A DNA stretch of 64,000 nt from Oscillospiraceae bacterium (lineage in GTDB: Bacteria > Bacillota > Clostridia > Oscillospirales > Oscillospiraceae), in contig SVMD01000002.1 in NCBI GenBank assembly GCA_015067615.1, positions 124,001 through 188,000 on the forward strand, given 5' to 3'. The notes beneath the pieces are model-generated. The model saw nothing but the letters and a program-made list of their open reading frames with translations. It searched no databases and had not been told where the DNA came from. The translations under genes and the position numbers were made by a program. This document shows, piece after piece, positions 1-9,672 of this stretch. Each line of letters begins with the position of its first letter. Position 1 is the stretch's first letter.

Positions 1-1529
1 ATACCCTCGGTGGTACCGGCCACCTTGAAGTCCATCTCGCCGTGGAAGTCCTCAACACCCTGGATATCGGTGAAGGTTCTCCACTCGCCGGTCTCCTGGT
101 CGGAGATCAGGCCGCAGGAGATGCCAGCCACGGGGCGCTTGATGGGCACGCCGGCGTCCATCAGAGCCAGAGTAGAGCCGCAGATGGAGCCCTGGGAAGT
201 AGAGCCGTTGGAGCTAAGGACCTCGGACACCACACGGATGGCGTAGGGGAACTCCTCGACGGAGGGGATCACGGGCAGCAGAGCCTTCTCAGCCAGGGCG
301 CCGTGGCCAATCTCACGACGGGAGGTGGAGCGGGCGGCACGGGCTTCGCCGGTGGAGAAGGAGGGGAAGTTGTAGTGGTGGATATAGCGCTTGGTCTCCT
401 CGGGGTAGATGGTGTCCAGCTTCTGGGCAGCACTCAGGGTGTTCAGGGTGCAGATGGACAGGACCTGGGTCTGGCCACGGGAGAACAGGCCGGAGCCGTG
501 AACTCTGGGCAGAACGCCGACCTCAGCGTCCAGGGGACGGATGTCGTCCATGCCGCGGCCGTCCACGCGCTTGCCCTGGAGCAGCCACTTCTTGACGACC
601 TTCTTCTGCATCTTGTACAGGCACACCTCGATGTGCATCTCGAACTCTTCCTCGCCGTACTTCTCAACAAACTTGTCCTTGAAGTCCAGGCGGGCAGCGG
701 TCAGGCGCTCCTCACGGACGTTCTTGTCGTCGGTGTCCAGAGCGTACTCGATCTGGTTCAGACCGTAGTTGATCAGATCATCCAGCAGGTCGTGGTTGAC
801 AGCGGCCTTCTCGAAGGTGAACTTGGGCTTGCCGATCTCAGCGACGATACCGTTGATGAACTTGACGATCTCCATGTTGGTCTCGTGGGCAACACGGATG
901 CACTCGTAGACGATATTTTCGGGAGCCTCGTTGGCCTCGGTCTCGATCATGACCACCTTCTCGAAGGTGGAGGAGATGCAGACGAAGCACTCGCAGGCCT
1001 CACGCTCGTCGGCGGAGGGGTTGACGATATACTGACCGTTCAGGTAGGCCACGTTGGTGGTAGCCACGGGGCCGTTCCAGGGAACGTCGGAAGAAGCGAT
1101 GGCAATGGAAGCGCCCAGGGAAGCCACAACCTCCACGGGGTTCTCGTGGTCGTTGGCCAGCACGGTGCAGGTCACGACGGTGTCGTTGCGCAGCTCCTCG
1201 TCGAAGAGGGGACGCATGGGACGGTCGATGATACGGCTGTTCAGGATGCCCCGCTCGGAGGGCTTGCCCTCCCGGCGGTTGAAGGAGCCGGGGATGCGGC
1301 CCACGGAATACATTCTCTCCTCAAACTCGATGGTCAGGGGGAAGTAGTCGATACCGGCCTTGGGGATGGGGTTGCAGGTGCAGGTGACCAGCACCACGGT
1401 GTCGCCGTAGCGGCAGATGCACTCGGCGTTGGCCAGCTCAGCCACCTTACCGGTTTCCACGGTGAAGGGGCGGCCGCCGATTTCCATCTCGTAAACATGA
1501 TGGTTGGGATACTGCTTGCGAGTAATCAT
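1..1529 (-). CDS. pnp: Polyribonucleotide nucleotidyltransferase (PNPase), 3' end truncated by window start
   Basis: Reverse-strand translation from ATG at 1529: MITRKQYPNHHVYEMEIGGRPFTVETGKVAELANAECICRYGDTVVLVT...RPMRPLFDEELRNDT; SD AAGGAGG upstream; adjacent to rpsO as usual. Confidence 0.95.
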   Translation of the reverse strand, partial: MITRKQYPNHHVYEMEIGGRPFTVETGKVAELANAECICRYGDTVVLVTCTCNPIPKAGIDYFPLTIEFEERMYSVGRIPGSFNRREGKPSERGILNSRIIDRPMRPLFDEELRNDTVVTCTVLANDHENPVEVVASLGASIAIASSDVPWNGPVATTNVAYLNGQYIVNPSADEREACECFVCISSTFEKVVMIETEANEAPENIVYECIRVAHETNMEIVKFINGIVAEIGKPKFTFEKAAVNHDLLDDLINYGLNQIEYALDTDDKNVREERLTAARLDFKDKFVEKYGEEEFEMHIEVCLYKMQKKVVKKWLLQGKRVDGRGMDDIRPLDAEVGVLPRVHGSGLFSRGQTQVLSICTLNTLSAAQKLDTIYPEETKRYIHHYNFPSFSTGEARAARSTSRREIGHGALAEKALLPVIPSVEEFPYAIRVVSEVLSSNGSTSQGSICGSTLALMDAGVPIKRPVAGISCGLISDQETGEWRTFTDIQGVEDFHGEMDFKVAGTTEG

Positions 1530-1554
1530 TTGTAAAAACCTCCTTAGTTTTTTG

Positions 1555-1653
<99 letters not shown>

Positions 1654-1654
1654 T

Positions 1655-1724
1655 TCGGGAGGTTTAGCACTTGATACAATTGCCGAAGTTCGGCAGCTCT
1701 ATCAACTGCTAAATGATCTCCCGA
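1655..1724 (-). promoter_or_regulatory. Long nested hairpin between rpsO and pnp (candidate pnp 5'UTR regulatory structure)
   Basis: Nested pairs TCGGGAG/CTCCCGA, TTTAGCA/TGCTAAA, TTGATA/TATCAA, GCCGA/TCGGC. Confidence 0.6.
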
Positions 1725-1740
1725 TTATAGAAAATGTTTG

Positions 1741-1880
1741 TAGGGCGGGGTCATGACCCCGCCGACCAGGCTGGATGACTGATTGTCTGCAATCATCGCA
1801 ATCACGTTGGATTTTCGTAACCAACCGACCCGGTCAGTGGAACTGGTGCGTCGGCGGACTCATGAGTCCGCCCTACGAAG
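1741..1880. repeat. Intergenic palindromic repeat of GTAGGGCGGGGTCATGACCCCGCC ... GGCGGACTCATGAGTCCGCCCTAC type
   Basis: Same arms at 22263-22402 and 55620-55760; related arms at 4057-4124. Confidence 0.8.
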
Positions 1881-1897
1881 GGATGTTGCAAGAAATA

Positions 1898-1922
1898 AGG
1901 GGCGATGAACCCATCGCCCCTT
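1898..1922 (-). terminator. Hairpin terminator/attenuator 3' of rpsO
   Basis: ggggcgatgaacccatcgcccc directly downstream of rpsO stop. Confidence 0.55.
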
Positions 1923-1929
1923 CGATATC

Positions 1930-2196
1930 TTACTTACGGATACCCAGCTTGGCGATCAGAGCGCGGTAACGGTTGATGTCCTTCTTAGCCAGATAGTCCA
2001 GCATGTTGCGGCGCTTACCGACCATCATCAGCAGACCACGGCGGGAGTGGTTGTCATGCTTGTGGGTACGCAGGTGATCGGTCAGCTCGTTGATGCGGGC
2101 GGTCAGGATAGCAACCTGGACCTCGGGGGAACCGGTGTCGCCCTCGTGGGTAGCGTTCTCCAGGATAACCTGGGTCTTCTTTTCCTTCTGAATCAT
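1930..2196 (-). CDS. rpsO: 30S ribosomal protein S15
   Basis: [69 protein letters not shown]...; SD AGGTGG. Confidence 0.97.
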   Translation of the reverse strand: MIQKEKKTQVILENATHEGDTGSPEVQVAILTARINELTDHLRTHKHDNHSRRGLLMMVGKRRNMLDYLAKKDINRYRALIAKLGIRK

Positions 2197-2231
2197 GGTT
2201 AAATCCACCTTTCTAAATTTTGGGTCAATCA

Positions 2232-2377
2232 CTGAAACATTTTTTTCGACGGAGCAGCGGCTCTTTTGCCCCAATCCTTCGCAATAAAATCCTCGAAATA
2301 CACAAAGTATTCCATCGGCTTTTATTGCTTGCCTTGTGCCAAAATTTCTCGCTGTCCGCCTGAAAACTCTGTTTCAG
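2232..2377 (+). repeat. Structured dispersed element, copy 1 (apical hairpin GAAATACACAAAGTATTCC)
   Basis: Closing stem CTGAAACA/TGTTTCAG, lower stem GCAATAAAA/TTTTATTGC, conserved CTTTTGCCCC and TGTGCCAAAATTTCTCGCT; related to 37242-37350 and 47977-48091. Confidence 0.75.
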
Positions 2378-2581
2378 AGCTTGCCCTTTACCTCGCGCCA
2401 AGTAAAGGGTGGGTGGTGTACTGAAAATACAGCTTTCTCCCAAAACTGAGCTGCGGGCATAGTAATAACACCTGGTCTTCAGACCAGCCTGCTTATCATA
2501 TCATGAGTTTGCCCAAATGTAAAGCGGATTTTTCCTGAAAAAATAAAAATTTTTCGGGATTTTTTGCTTCCGCCGGTGCGG

Positions 2582-2763
2582 TAAATGATCGTTTATAAGA
2601 GCTTCCCCCTGGGGGGAAGCTGGCACCGCGTAAGCGGTGACTGATGAGGGGAACACCCTACGACGACTGGAAATGCAATGGTTTTCCGAGTGCGGTCCCC
2701 TCATCCGCCCCTTCGGGGCACCTTCCCCCCAGGGGGGAAGGTATTACGCTAAACAATCATTCA
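2582..2763. repeat. TIR-bounded intergenic element (TAAATGATCGTTTA ... TAAACAATCATTCA) with CTTCCCCC/GGGGGAAG payload
   Basis: Terminal inverted repeats and palindromic payload read directly. Confidence 0.75.
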
Positions 2764-2783
2764 CCTGCCGCGGCAGAAAAGGA

Positions 2784-2806
2784 CCCCGCCCGGATCGGGC
2801 GGGGTG
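2784..2806 (-). terminator. Rho-independent terminator-like hairpin 3' of hemW
   Basis: accccgcccggatcgggcggggt. Confidence 0.6.
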
Positions 2807-2813
2807 TGTATCC

Positions 2814-4007
2814 TTAATACCGGGTAATGGGCCGGGAGTCCTCCTGGGCCAGCTGCAGGTCCGCGATGATCTTGGTGGAGACCAGGAAGCCCCGGGGGGT
2901 CAGCCGCCAGGTGCCGTTGCGGTTCTGCTGTGTCAGATTGTAATTCTGGTTCTGCTCCAGAATCTGCTCCAGAGGCTGGAAGGACAGCAGGAACAGCTTC
3001 TCATATTCCTTGGGATCCAGACCGGCGGTGGTCCGCAGCCGGGTCATGATGTACTCGCTTGCCCGTTCCCGCAGGGGGATCTCCTCCATCTCCTCCATCA
3101 CGTTGCCGTTTACCTTGATGCCGTTGATGTAGGCCTGGAGGTTGGACACCAGCTTGAAACGGCTGCCTGCGAAATCGGAGGCGGCGCTGGGGCCGAAGCC
3201 CAGGTACTCTCCGCCGGTCCAGTATTTGGTGTTATGCCGGGAGTACAGGCCCTTCCGGGAGAAATTGGAGATCTCGTACTGCCGGAAGCCCCGGTTTTCC
3301 AGCAGCTTCACGGCGCCCAGGTACATGTCGGCGAAGGCATCCTCGTCGGGGATCTTGCCCATCTTCTCGTATTCCTCAATGGGGGTGCCGGGATGGACCT
3401 CCAGACCGTAGAGGCTGATATGCTCGGGCATCAGCTCCAGCACATGCTCCAGCGTCTCCAGCCACTGGCGCTGGTTCTGGTTCGGCAGACCATAGATCAG
3501 GTCCACGGACACGTTCTTGTAGCCCGCCTTGCGGATCCGCTGGTAGGCATTCACCGCCTGGGCATAGTTGTGGGGCCGGTTCAGCAGCTCCAGCATGGCG
3601 TCGTCATCGGACTGGATGCCCAAACTCACCCGGTTGAAGCCCTCAGCCCGGAGCCGCTTGAGCAGCTGGTCAGAGATGGAGTCCGGGTTGGCCTCAAAGG
3701 TGATCTCCGCGTTGTTGTCCACATCAAAGGACCGGCGGATGGTGGTCAGAATGGTGGCCAGGGCATCGGCGCCCAGAAAGCTGGGGGTGCCGCCGCCAAA
3801 GTAGATGGTGTCCACCTTGTGGTTGGGGGCCAGGGTGCCGGCCTCCTTGATATGCTCGCAGACCGCGTCCAGATAGCCGTCGATGAGCTTGTCACTGCGG
3901 TCCGTCTGGGTGCAGAAGTCGCAGTAGGCGCAGCGGCTGCGGCAGAAGGGCACATGGACATAGATGCCCAGGGGGTCTTTGTTGGTTCTCTTTGTCAGGA
4001 TGGGCAT
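2814..4007 (-). CDS. hemW: Radical SAM HemW-type (coproporphyrinogen III oxidase-like) protein
   Basis: 397 aa; GIYVHVPFCRSRCAYCDFCTQ CxxxCxxC motif; DTIYFGGGTPSFL. Confidence 0.9.
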   Translation of the reverse strand: MPILTKRTNKDPLGIYVHVPFCRSRCAYCDFCTQTDRSDKLIDGYLDAVCEHIKEAGTLAPNHKVDTIYFGGGTPSFLGADALATILTTIRRSFDVDNNAEITFEANPDSISDQLLKRLRAEGFNRVSLGIQSDDDAMLELLNRPHNYAQAVNAYQRIRKAGYKNVSVDLIYGLPNQNQRQWLETLEHVLELMPEHISLYGLEVHPGTPIEEYEKMGKIPDEDAFADMYLGAVKLLENRGFRQYEISNFSRKGLYSRHNTKYWTGGEYLGFGPSAASDFAGSRFKLVSNLQAYINGIKVNGNVMEEMEEIPLRERASEYIMTRLRTTAGLDPKEYEKLFLLSFQPLEQILEQNQNYNLTQQNRNGTWRLTPRGFLVSTKIIADLQLAQEDSRPITRY

Positions 4008-4056
4008 AAATACACCTCTAATCTGTAAATGGTAATGTACCGTATAAAAGAAATAC

Positions 4057-4124
4057 CGTAGGGCGGGGGCTTGCCCCCGCCGGGAAGGGCCGTATCCGGT
4101 AGCGGCGGGGGCAAGCCCCCGCCC
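4057..4124. repeat. Intergenic palindromic repeat (GTAGGGCGGGGGCTTGCCCCCGCC ... GGCGGGGGCAAGCCCCCGCCCTAC)
   Basis: Near-perfect inverted repeat. Confidence 0.8.
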
Positions 4125-4138
4125 TACAGGGAAATGCG

Positions 4139-5014
4139 TTATTTTTTAACTTCAAAGGGCTCGTAGATATATTCGGCCCGGTTGATGACGGTGTCGCCCT
4201 GGCGGGTCTCCTCAAAGACCACGTTGCCGTTATCGTCATAGGTGAATACGGATACCATGAAGGGCTCTTCTTCCTGGCCGGAGTAGAAATTCCGGGTCTC
4301 CGTCAGGCCGTCCCACTGACTCTCCGTCCGGGACTGGATCTCGCCGTTGACCAGGGAAGTGGTGGTGGCGATCTCCCGGCCCTCGGCATCGTACTGGAAG
4401 GCCACGTGGTACATCAGGTCTCCGGACAGGTATTCGTCCATGGAAACCTGATTGCCGTTGCCGTCATAGGTGTAGGAGAAGGAATAGTCCATGATCAGCT
4501 CACCGGCCAGATACTGCTTCAGGGTCAGGTAGTTGCCCTGCTCGTTGTAGGTGTAGAGGGTGTACTCCTGGGTGCCGTCCTCGTAGGCAACATCCTCCCG
4601 GACACAGCGGTCCAGCTCATCATAGGTGTAGGTGACGGTGTACTGGCTGCCGTCCAGCTCCGTAAAGACCGAGGAGCCGATGCGGCCCAGGGGATCCGGG
4701 GAGTTGACCCGGCTGTAGGCGGCGGAGCCGATGTTGGAATACTCCCGCTCGGCGGTGCAGAAGCCGGTGTCGTCGTAGGTGTATTCGGTGCCCCAGAGCT
4801 CCTGGCCCTGGTCGTTGGTGACGATCTTCTTCACGATCAGGTAGCGAATCTCGGTGGTGGGGTCTAAGATCCCCTCCCCCTCGCCGCCGGAAACGGTTTC
4901 GGTGGGATCGGCCTGGGTCTCCTGACCGCCCAGGGTGGTCTGGACAGGCTCCTCATTGCCGCAGGCACAGAGAATGAGCATCAGCACCAGAATCATGGGT
5001 AAAAGTCTTTTCAT
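4139..5014 (-). CDS. Predicted lipoprotein with YD/RHS-like repeats
   Basis: Signal/lipobox MKRLLPMILVLMLILCACGNEE; repeated TYDDTG, TYDELDR, TYNEQGN, TYDGNGN, QYDAEGR, TYDDNGN. Confidence 0.8.
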   Translation of the reverse strand: MKRLLPMILVLMLILCACGNEEPVQTTLGGQETQADPTETVSGGEGEGILDPTTEIRYLIVKKIVTNDQGQELWGTEYTYDDTGFCTAEREYSNIGSAAYSRVNSPDPLGRIGSSVFTELDGSQYTVTYTYDELDRCVREDVAYEDGTQEYTLYTYNEQGNYLTLKQYLAGELIMDYSFSYTYDGNGNQVSMDEYLSGDLMYHVAFQYDAEGREIATTTSLVNGEIQSRTESQWDGLTETRNFYSGQEEEPFMVSVFTYDDNGNVVFEETRQGDTVINRAEYIYEPFEVKK

Positions 5015-5071
5015 AGTAAGATACCTCCGGGTATCGGTTGTAGTAGGTTGGATGCGGTGGCGCGGTAGCGC

Positions 5072-5248
5072 CTAAAGCCTCCCTTGTGCAAAGGGAGCTG
5101 TCAGCGTAGCTGACTGAGGGATTGTGCAGTACGCAGAACGAGTTCGCCCAAATCCAATGCGAATTCGGATTTCCTTCTGCAACAACCCCTCCGAGCCGCC
5201 TTTAGGCGGCCCACCTCCCCTTACACAGGGGAGGCTTGGAGCGGCTTC
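5072..5248. repeat. Intergenic palindromic repeat (CTCCCTTGTGCAAAGGGAG CTGTCAGCGTAGCTGACTGAGGG type)
   Basis: Opposed arms ctcccttgtgcaaagggag and cctccccttacacaggggagg. Confidence 0.65.
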
Positions 5249-5253
5249 GCCGC

Positions 5254-7062
5254 TTAGTCCTCGTCCAGCTTGAGAACTGCCATGAAGGCTTCGCTGGGCA
5301 CGGACACGGTGCCGAAGGTGCGCATGCGCTTCTTGCCTTCCTTCTGCTTTTCCAGCAGCTTCTTCTTTCGGGTGATATCGCCGCCGTAGCACTTGGCCAG
5401 CACGTCCTTGCGGACCGCCTTGATGGTCTCCCGGGCGATGATCTTGCCGCCGATGGCTGCCTGGACCGGGATCTCGAACTGGGCACGGGGGATGTTCTCC
5501 TTCAGCTTTTCGCAGATCTTCCGGGCCCGGGGATAGGCGTTCTCCGCGAAGAGGATGAAGCTCAGGGCGTCCACGATGTCGCCGTTGAGCAGGATATCCA
5601 GCTTGACCAGTTTGCTGGGCCGGTAGCCGATGAGCTCGTAGTCCAGAGAGCCGTAGCCGCGGGTACGGGACTTCAGGGCGTCGAAGAAGTCGTAGATGAT
5701 CTCGTTCAGGGGCATATCGTAGTGGAGCTCGACGCGGTTGGCGTCCAGGTAGACCATGTCCTTGAACTCGCCCCGGCGGGAGGTGGCCAGGTCCATGATG
5801 TTGCCCACATATTCCTGGGGTGCCATCAGGTTCACCTTCACGAAGGGCTCCTCCGCCAGCTGGATCTCCATGGGGTCCGGGTAGTCCAGGGGGTTATCCA
5901 CCATGATGGTCTCGCCGGTGAGCTTGGTCACCCGGTAGACGACGTTGGGGGCGGTGGTGATCAGGTCCAGGTTGTATTCCCGCTCCAGCCGCTCCTGGAT
6001 GATCTCCATGTGAAGCAGGCCCAGGAAGCCGCAGCGGAAGCCGAAGCCCAGGGCGATGGAGCTTTCCGGCTCGTAGACAAAGGAAGCGTCGTTGAGCTTC
6101 AGCTTTTCCAGAGCGTCCCGCAGGTCCTGGTACTTGGCACCGTCGGCGGGGTACACGCCGGAGTAGACCATGGGCTGCACGGGACGGTAGCCGGGCAGGG
6201 GTTCCTTGGCGGGGTTCAGTACGCCGGTGATGGTGTCGCCCACCTGGGTATCGGCAATGGTCTTGATGGAGGCGGTGATGTAGCCAACTTCACCGGCGCC
6301 CAGGGCGTCCTTGGGCATCAGACCCTTGGGGCTCATGTAGCCCACTTCCACTACCTTATATACTGCCCCGGTTGCCATCATTTTAATATCCATGCCGGGA
6401 CGAACAGTGCCCTCCTTGATCCGGGTGTAGACGATGACGCCCCGGTAGGAGTCGTAGACGCTGTCGAAGATCAGGGCCTGGAGCGGTGCCTCCCGGTCGC
6501 CCTTGGGGGCGGGAATGCCTTCCACAATCATTTCCAGCACGGAGTGGATGTTGATGCCGTTCTTGGCAGAGATCTCCGGTGCATCCTCTGCGGGGATGCA
6601 GATGATGTCCTCAATCTCGGCCTTCACCTCGGCGGGCCGGGCGGAGGGCAGGTCGATCTTGTTGATGACGGGCAGTACTTCCAGGCCCGCGTCGGTAGCC
6701 AGGAAGGTGTTGGCCAGGGTCTGGGCCTCCACGCCCTGGGAGGCGTCCACCACCAGGATGGCGCCCTCGCAGGCGGCCAGGGAACGGGAAACCTCGTAGT
6801 TGAAGTCCACGTGGCCGGGGGTGTCGATCAGGTTCAGGTCATAAACTTCGCCGTTGTTGGCCTGGTACCGGAGGGTGGCGGCGGTGGCCTTGATGGTGAT
6901 GCCCCGCTCCTTCTCCAGGTCCATGGAGTCTAAGATCTGGGTCTCCTGACCCCGGTTGTCCACGGCGTTGCACTCCTCCAGCAGACGGTCCGCCAGGGTG
7001 GACTTGCCGTGGTCGATGTGGGCGATGATGGAAAAATTACGAATGTGGGAAAGTTCGGTCAT
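5254..7062 (-). CDS. lepA: Elongation factor 4 (LepA)
   Basis: [29 protein letters not shown]...[16 protein letters not shown]; the ORF track's N-terminal extension to 8553 runs antisense through rpoD and is rejected. Confidence 0.95.
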   Translation of the reverse strand: MTELSHIRNFSIIAHIDHGKSTLADRLLEECNAVDNRGQETQILDSMDLEKERGITIKATAATLRYQANNGEVYDLNLIDTPGHVDFNYEVSRSLAACEGAILVVDASQGVEAQTLANTFLATDAGLEVLPVINKIDLPSARPAEVKAEIEDIICIPAEDAPEISAKNGINIHSVLEMIVEGIPAPKGDREAPLQALIFDSVYDSYRGVIVYTRIKEGTVRPGMDIKMMATGAVYKVVEVGYMSPKGLMPKDALGAGEVGYITASIKTIADTQVGDTITGVLNPAKEPLPGYRPVQPMVYSGVYPADGAKYQDLRDALEKLKLNDASFVYEPESSIALGFGFRCGFLGLLHMEIIQERLEREYNLDLITTAPNVVYRVTKLTGETIMVDNPLDYPDPMEIQLAEEPFVKVNLMAPQEYVGNIMDLATSRRGEFKDMVYLDANRVELHYDMPLNEIIYDFFDALKSRTRGYGSLDYELIGYRPSKLVKLDILLNGDIVDALSFILFAENAYPRARKICEKLKENIPRAQFEIPVQAAIGGKIIARETIKAVRKDVLAKCYGGDITRKKKLLEKQKEGKKRMRTFGTVSVPSEAFMAVLKLDED

Positions 7063-7099
7063 ATAAAGCACCTCAATAAATTGGGATGTGTGGGATTGT

Positions 7100-7205
7100 G
7101 GGGACTTGGCTCTCCCTCTGGGAGAGCTGTCACCGAAGGTGACTGAGAGGGCCCTCTCCGGCCCGCTGATGCGGGCCACCTCTCCCATAGGGAGAGGCAA
7201 GGGCT
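7100..7205. repeat. Intergenic palindromic repeat (GGCTCTCCCTCTGGGAGAGCTGTCACCGAAGGTGACTGAGAGGG type)
   Basis: Arms ctctccctctgggagag and ctctcccatagggagag. Confidence 0.7.
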
Positions 7206-7443
7206 TGCGAACGCACTGCCCCTCAGGGCATAATACACCATTTTTCCCAATTATAACGAATCCTGACCAAAAAGTAAACAGTATGTTTTCCCGAAAACAA
7301 GGGAAAACTGAGAGCGTAACATGAAAAAAACGTGAATTTTTTTGAAAATACCCTTGCCGAATGGGAAAAAACAGGGTATAGTCATACGGCACGAGAAATT
7401 TTCCTTGTACATTACACCTTAAGAGAAAAAGGGGATTTACGAT

Positions 7444-8592
7444 ATGAGCGCAAACAAGAAGCCCGCCAAGACCGTGGATATGGAACAGCTGCAGAAGCAG
7501 CTGCAGGACCTCATCGCCAAGGGCAAGAAGGAGGGCATGATCCGTGCCTCCGACCTGAACGCCCTGCTGGAGAAGATGACCCTCTCTCCCGAGAAGATCG
7601 AGGAGGTTTACGACAAGTTCGACGCCATGAACATCCAGATCGTCACTGCTGAGCTGGACATCGACCTGGGCGATGACCTGGACCTCGGTGACGGCGAGGA
7701 CATTGACCTGTCCGGCCTGGACGAGGAGGATCTGGTTGACCCTGTGGACCTGGCTGCGGAGTACAGCCTGGACGACCCTGTCCGGATGTACCTGAAGGAG
7801 ATCGGCCAGGTGAAGCTGCTGAGTGCCGAGGAGGAAGTGGAGCTGGCCAAGCGGGTCGCCGAGGGCGACCAGGACGCCAAGAACAAGCTCACCGAGGCCA
7901 ACCTGCGTCTGGTGGTCTCCATCGCCAAGAAGTATTCCGGCCGGGGCCTGCACATTCTGGACCTGATCCAGGAGGGTAACACCGGCCTGATCCGTGCCGT
8001 GGACAAGTTCGACTGGACCAAGGGCAACAAATTCTCTACATATGCCACCTGGTGGATCCGTCAGGCCATCACCCGCGCCATCGCGGATCAGGCCCGGACC
8101 ATCCGTGTCCCGGTGCATATGGTGGAGGTCATCAACAAGGCTACCCGCTGCAACCGCAAATTGGTCCAGGAGCTGGGCCGTGAGCCCACCGTGGAGGAGA
8201 TCGCCAAGGAGCTGAACCTGCCTGTGGAGAAGATCATTGAGGCCAACCGTACCGCCGCCGATACCCTGTCCCTGGACACCCCCGTGGGCGACGAAGAGGA
8301 TACCTCCATCGGCTCCTTCGTGGAGGACGAGCGGACCCCCGGCCCCGCCGACGCCACCTCCAACGCATTGCTTGCCGAAGCCCTGAAGGAAATTCTGGAC
8401 ACCCTGACCGAGCGTGAGGCAGACGTGCTTCGCATGCGCTTCGGCATGTATGACGGCCGCACCCACACCCTGGAGGAGGTGGGCCAGATCTTCGGCGTTA
8501 CCCGTGAGCGTATCCGCCAGATCGAGAACAAGGCCATCCGCAAGCTGCGCCACCCCAGCCGCGCCAAGAAGATCCGGGACTTCTACTGCTAA
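7444..8592 (+). CDS. rpoD: RNA polymerase primary sigma factor (RpoD/SigA)
   Basis: 382 aa; region 2 [77 protein letters not shown]; region 4 [33 protein letters not shown]. Confidence 0.97.
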   Translation: MSANKKPAKTVDMEQLQKQLQDLIAKGKKEGMIRASDLNALLEKMTLSPEKIEEVYDKFDAMNIQIVTAELDIDLGDDLDLGDGEDIDLSGLDEEDLVDPVDLAAEYSLDDPVRMYLKEIGQVKLLSAEEEVELAKRVAEGDQDAKNKLTEANLRLVVSIAKKYSGRGLHILDLIQEGNTGLIRAVDKFDWTKGNKFSTYATWWIRQAITRAIADQARTIRVPVHMVEVINKATRCNRKLVQELGREPTVEEIAKELNLPVEKIIEANRTAADTLSLDTPVGDEEDTSIGSFVEDERTPGPADATSNALLAEALKEILDTLTEREADVLRMRFGMYDGRTHTLEEVGQIFGVTRERIRQIENKAIRKLRHPSRAKKIRDFYC

Positions 8593-8606
8593 TATTTGTT
8601 AATGTG

Positions 8607-8632
8607 TCTCCCGCCGGGAAACCGGCGGGAGA
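8607..8632 (+). terminator. Rho-independent-type hairpin after rpoD
   Basis: tctcccgccgg gaaa ccggcgggaga. Confidence 0.75.
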
Positions 8633-8649
8633 TTCTGTGTTTTACATGA

Positions 8650-8860
8650 TAAATTATCGTTTATGCGGCCAGTGGCCGCTGACAATTCGAGCCTGAGCCC
8701 TGGCAGTAATCGTTACGCCATTGGGCTCACCCGGTTCGATACAGCTCAATAATTAAGCCATTTTTGAACATGTAGCGTTACCGAGCGGGTCAGGGAAATA
8801 AAGAATACTGACGCACCAAGCACGCATTATCCGCGGGCATTGCCCGCTAAACGATAATTT
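8650..8860. repeat. ~212-bp TIR-bounded intergenic element, copy A1
   Basis: TAAATTATCGTTTA ... TAAACGATAATTT ends; internal sequence is the reverse complement of copies at 10890-11101 and 39539-39750, with very few differences. Confidence 0.92.
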
Positions 8861-8922
8861 TTCTTCCCAACCGGGGGAAAGTATGATAAGATATGCCCAT
8901 TCCCCCGGAAGGAGCGATTTTT

Positions 8923-9585
8923 ATGAGATCCAGCCGCACCCTCTCCGCCATCTTCGCCCTGGCGCTGATTTTGTTTATTCTAACCGTGTCCATCGGCCTG
9001 CCCATCTACATCCGGCCCTTTTACTATGCCCACATCGACGCCATGGACTTGCCGCAGTACAGCGGCTACAGCGCCGAAACCATCCGGGAAAGCTATGACG
9101 CGGTGCTGGACTACCTGACCCTGCCGGGCAGGAGTTTTTCCACCGGAGATATTCCCCACTCCGCCGAAGGTGCCGCCCATTTTGCCGACTGCAAGGTCCT
9201 CTTTGACCTGAACCGGAATGTTCTGCTGCTGTCGGGCCTGGTCCTGGCGGTGCTGGGACTGCTGCGCAAATTGGGAAAGACCGGCCCCTACCGTCTGGGC
9301 AGATACAGCGCCGCCCGGTGGGCTGCTGTTCTTGCCATCGCAGCCCCCATCCTCGTCGGCGGCCTGGCGGCAACGGATTTTGACCGGGCCTTTGTGATCT
9401 TCCACCGGATCTTCTTCCCGGGAAAGAGCAACTGGCTCTTCGACTGGCGGACGGACCCCATCATTCTGGTGCTGCCCCAGGACTTTTTCATGCACTGCGC
9501 CATGCTCATCGGCGGCGGCCTTCTGGCCATCAGCCTGGGAATCCTGATTTTTGACATTTTCCGGGAGAAAAAGGGCCGGCGCTAA
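8923..9585 (+). CDS. TIGR01906/DUF1461-like integral membrane protein
   Basis: MRSSRTLSAIFALALILFILTVSIGLPIYIRPFYYAHIDAMDLPQYSGYSAETIRESYDAVLDYLTLPG; several hydrophobic segments. Confidence 0.75.
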   Translation: MRSSRTLSAIFALALILFILTVSIGLPIYIRPFYYAHIDAMDLPQYSGYSAETIRESYDAVLDYLTLPGRSFSTGDIPHSAEGAAHFADCKVLFDLNRNVLLLSGLVLAVLGLLRKLGKTGPYRLGRYSAARWAAVLAIAAPILVGGLAATDFDRAFVIFHRIFFPGKSNWLFDWRTDPIILVLPQDFFMHCAMLIGGGLLAISLGILIFDIFREKKGRR

Positions 9586-9672
9586 GACTTTCTTAATCCG
9601 GCGTTCACACTTGCGCTATTTACTTTTCCGAAAAGAACTGCTATAATGAATCTTTAGAAAGGAGGCGGTTAC

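Noticed and set aside
42-1535. 497-aa + strand ORF
   Set aside because: Exact antisense of pnp; low-complexity G/V/H/L-rich mirror translation.
1741-1880. Possible CRISPR or tRNA-like structure in palindromic intergenic repeats
   Set aside because: No regularly spaced direct repeats/spacers, no cas genes, no cloverleaf with tRNA consensus; it is a simple palindrome family.
5236-6933. 565-aa + strand ORF
   Set aside because: Antisense mirror of lepA.
7063-8553. N-terminal ~500-aa extension of the 1099-aa LepA ORF
   Set aside because: It runs antisense through rpoD and a palindromic repeat; LepA has a clear own start at 7062 ([22 protein letters not shown]).
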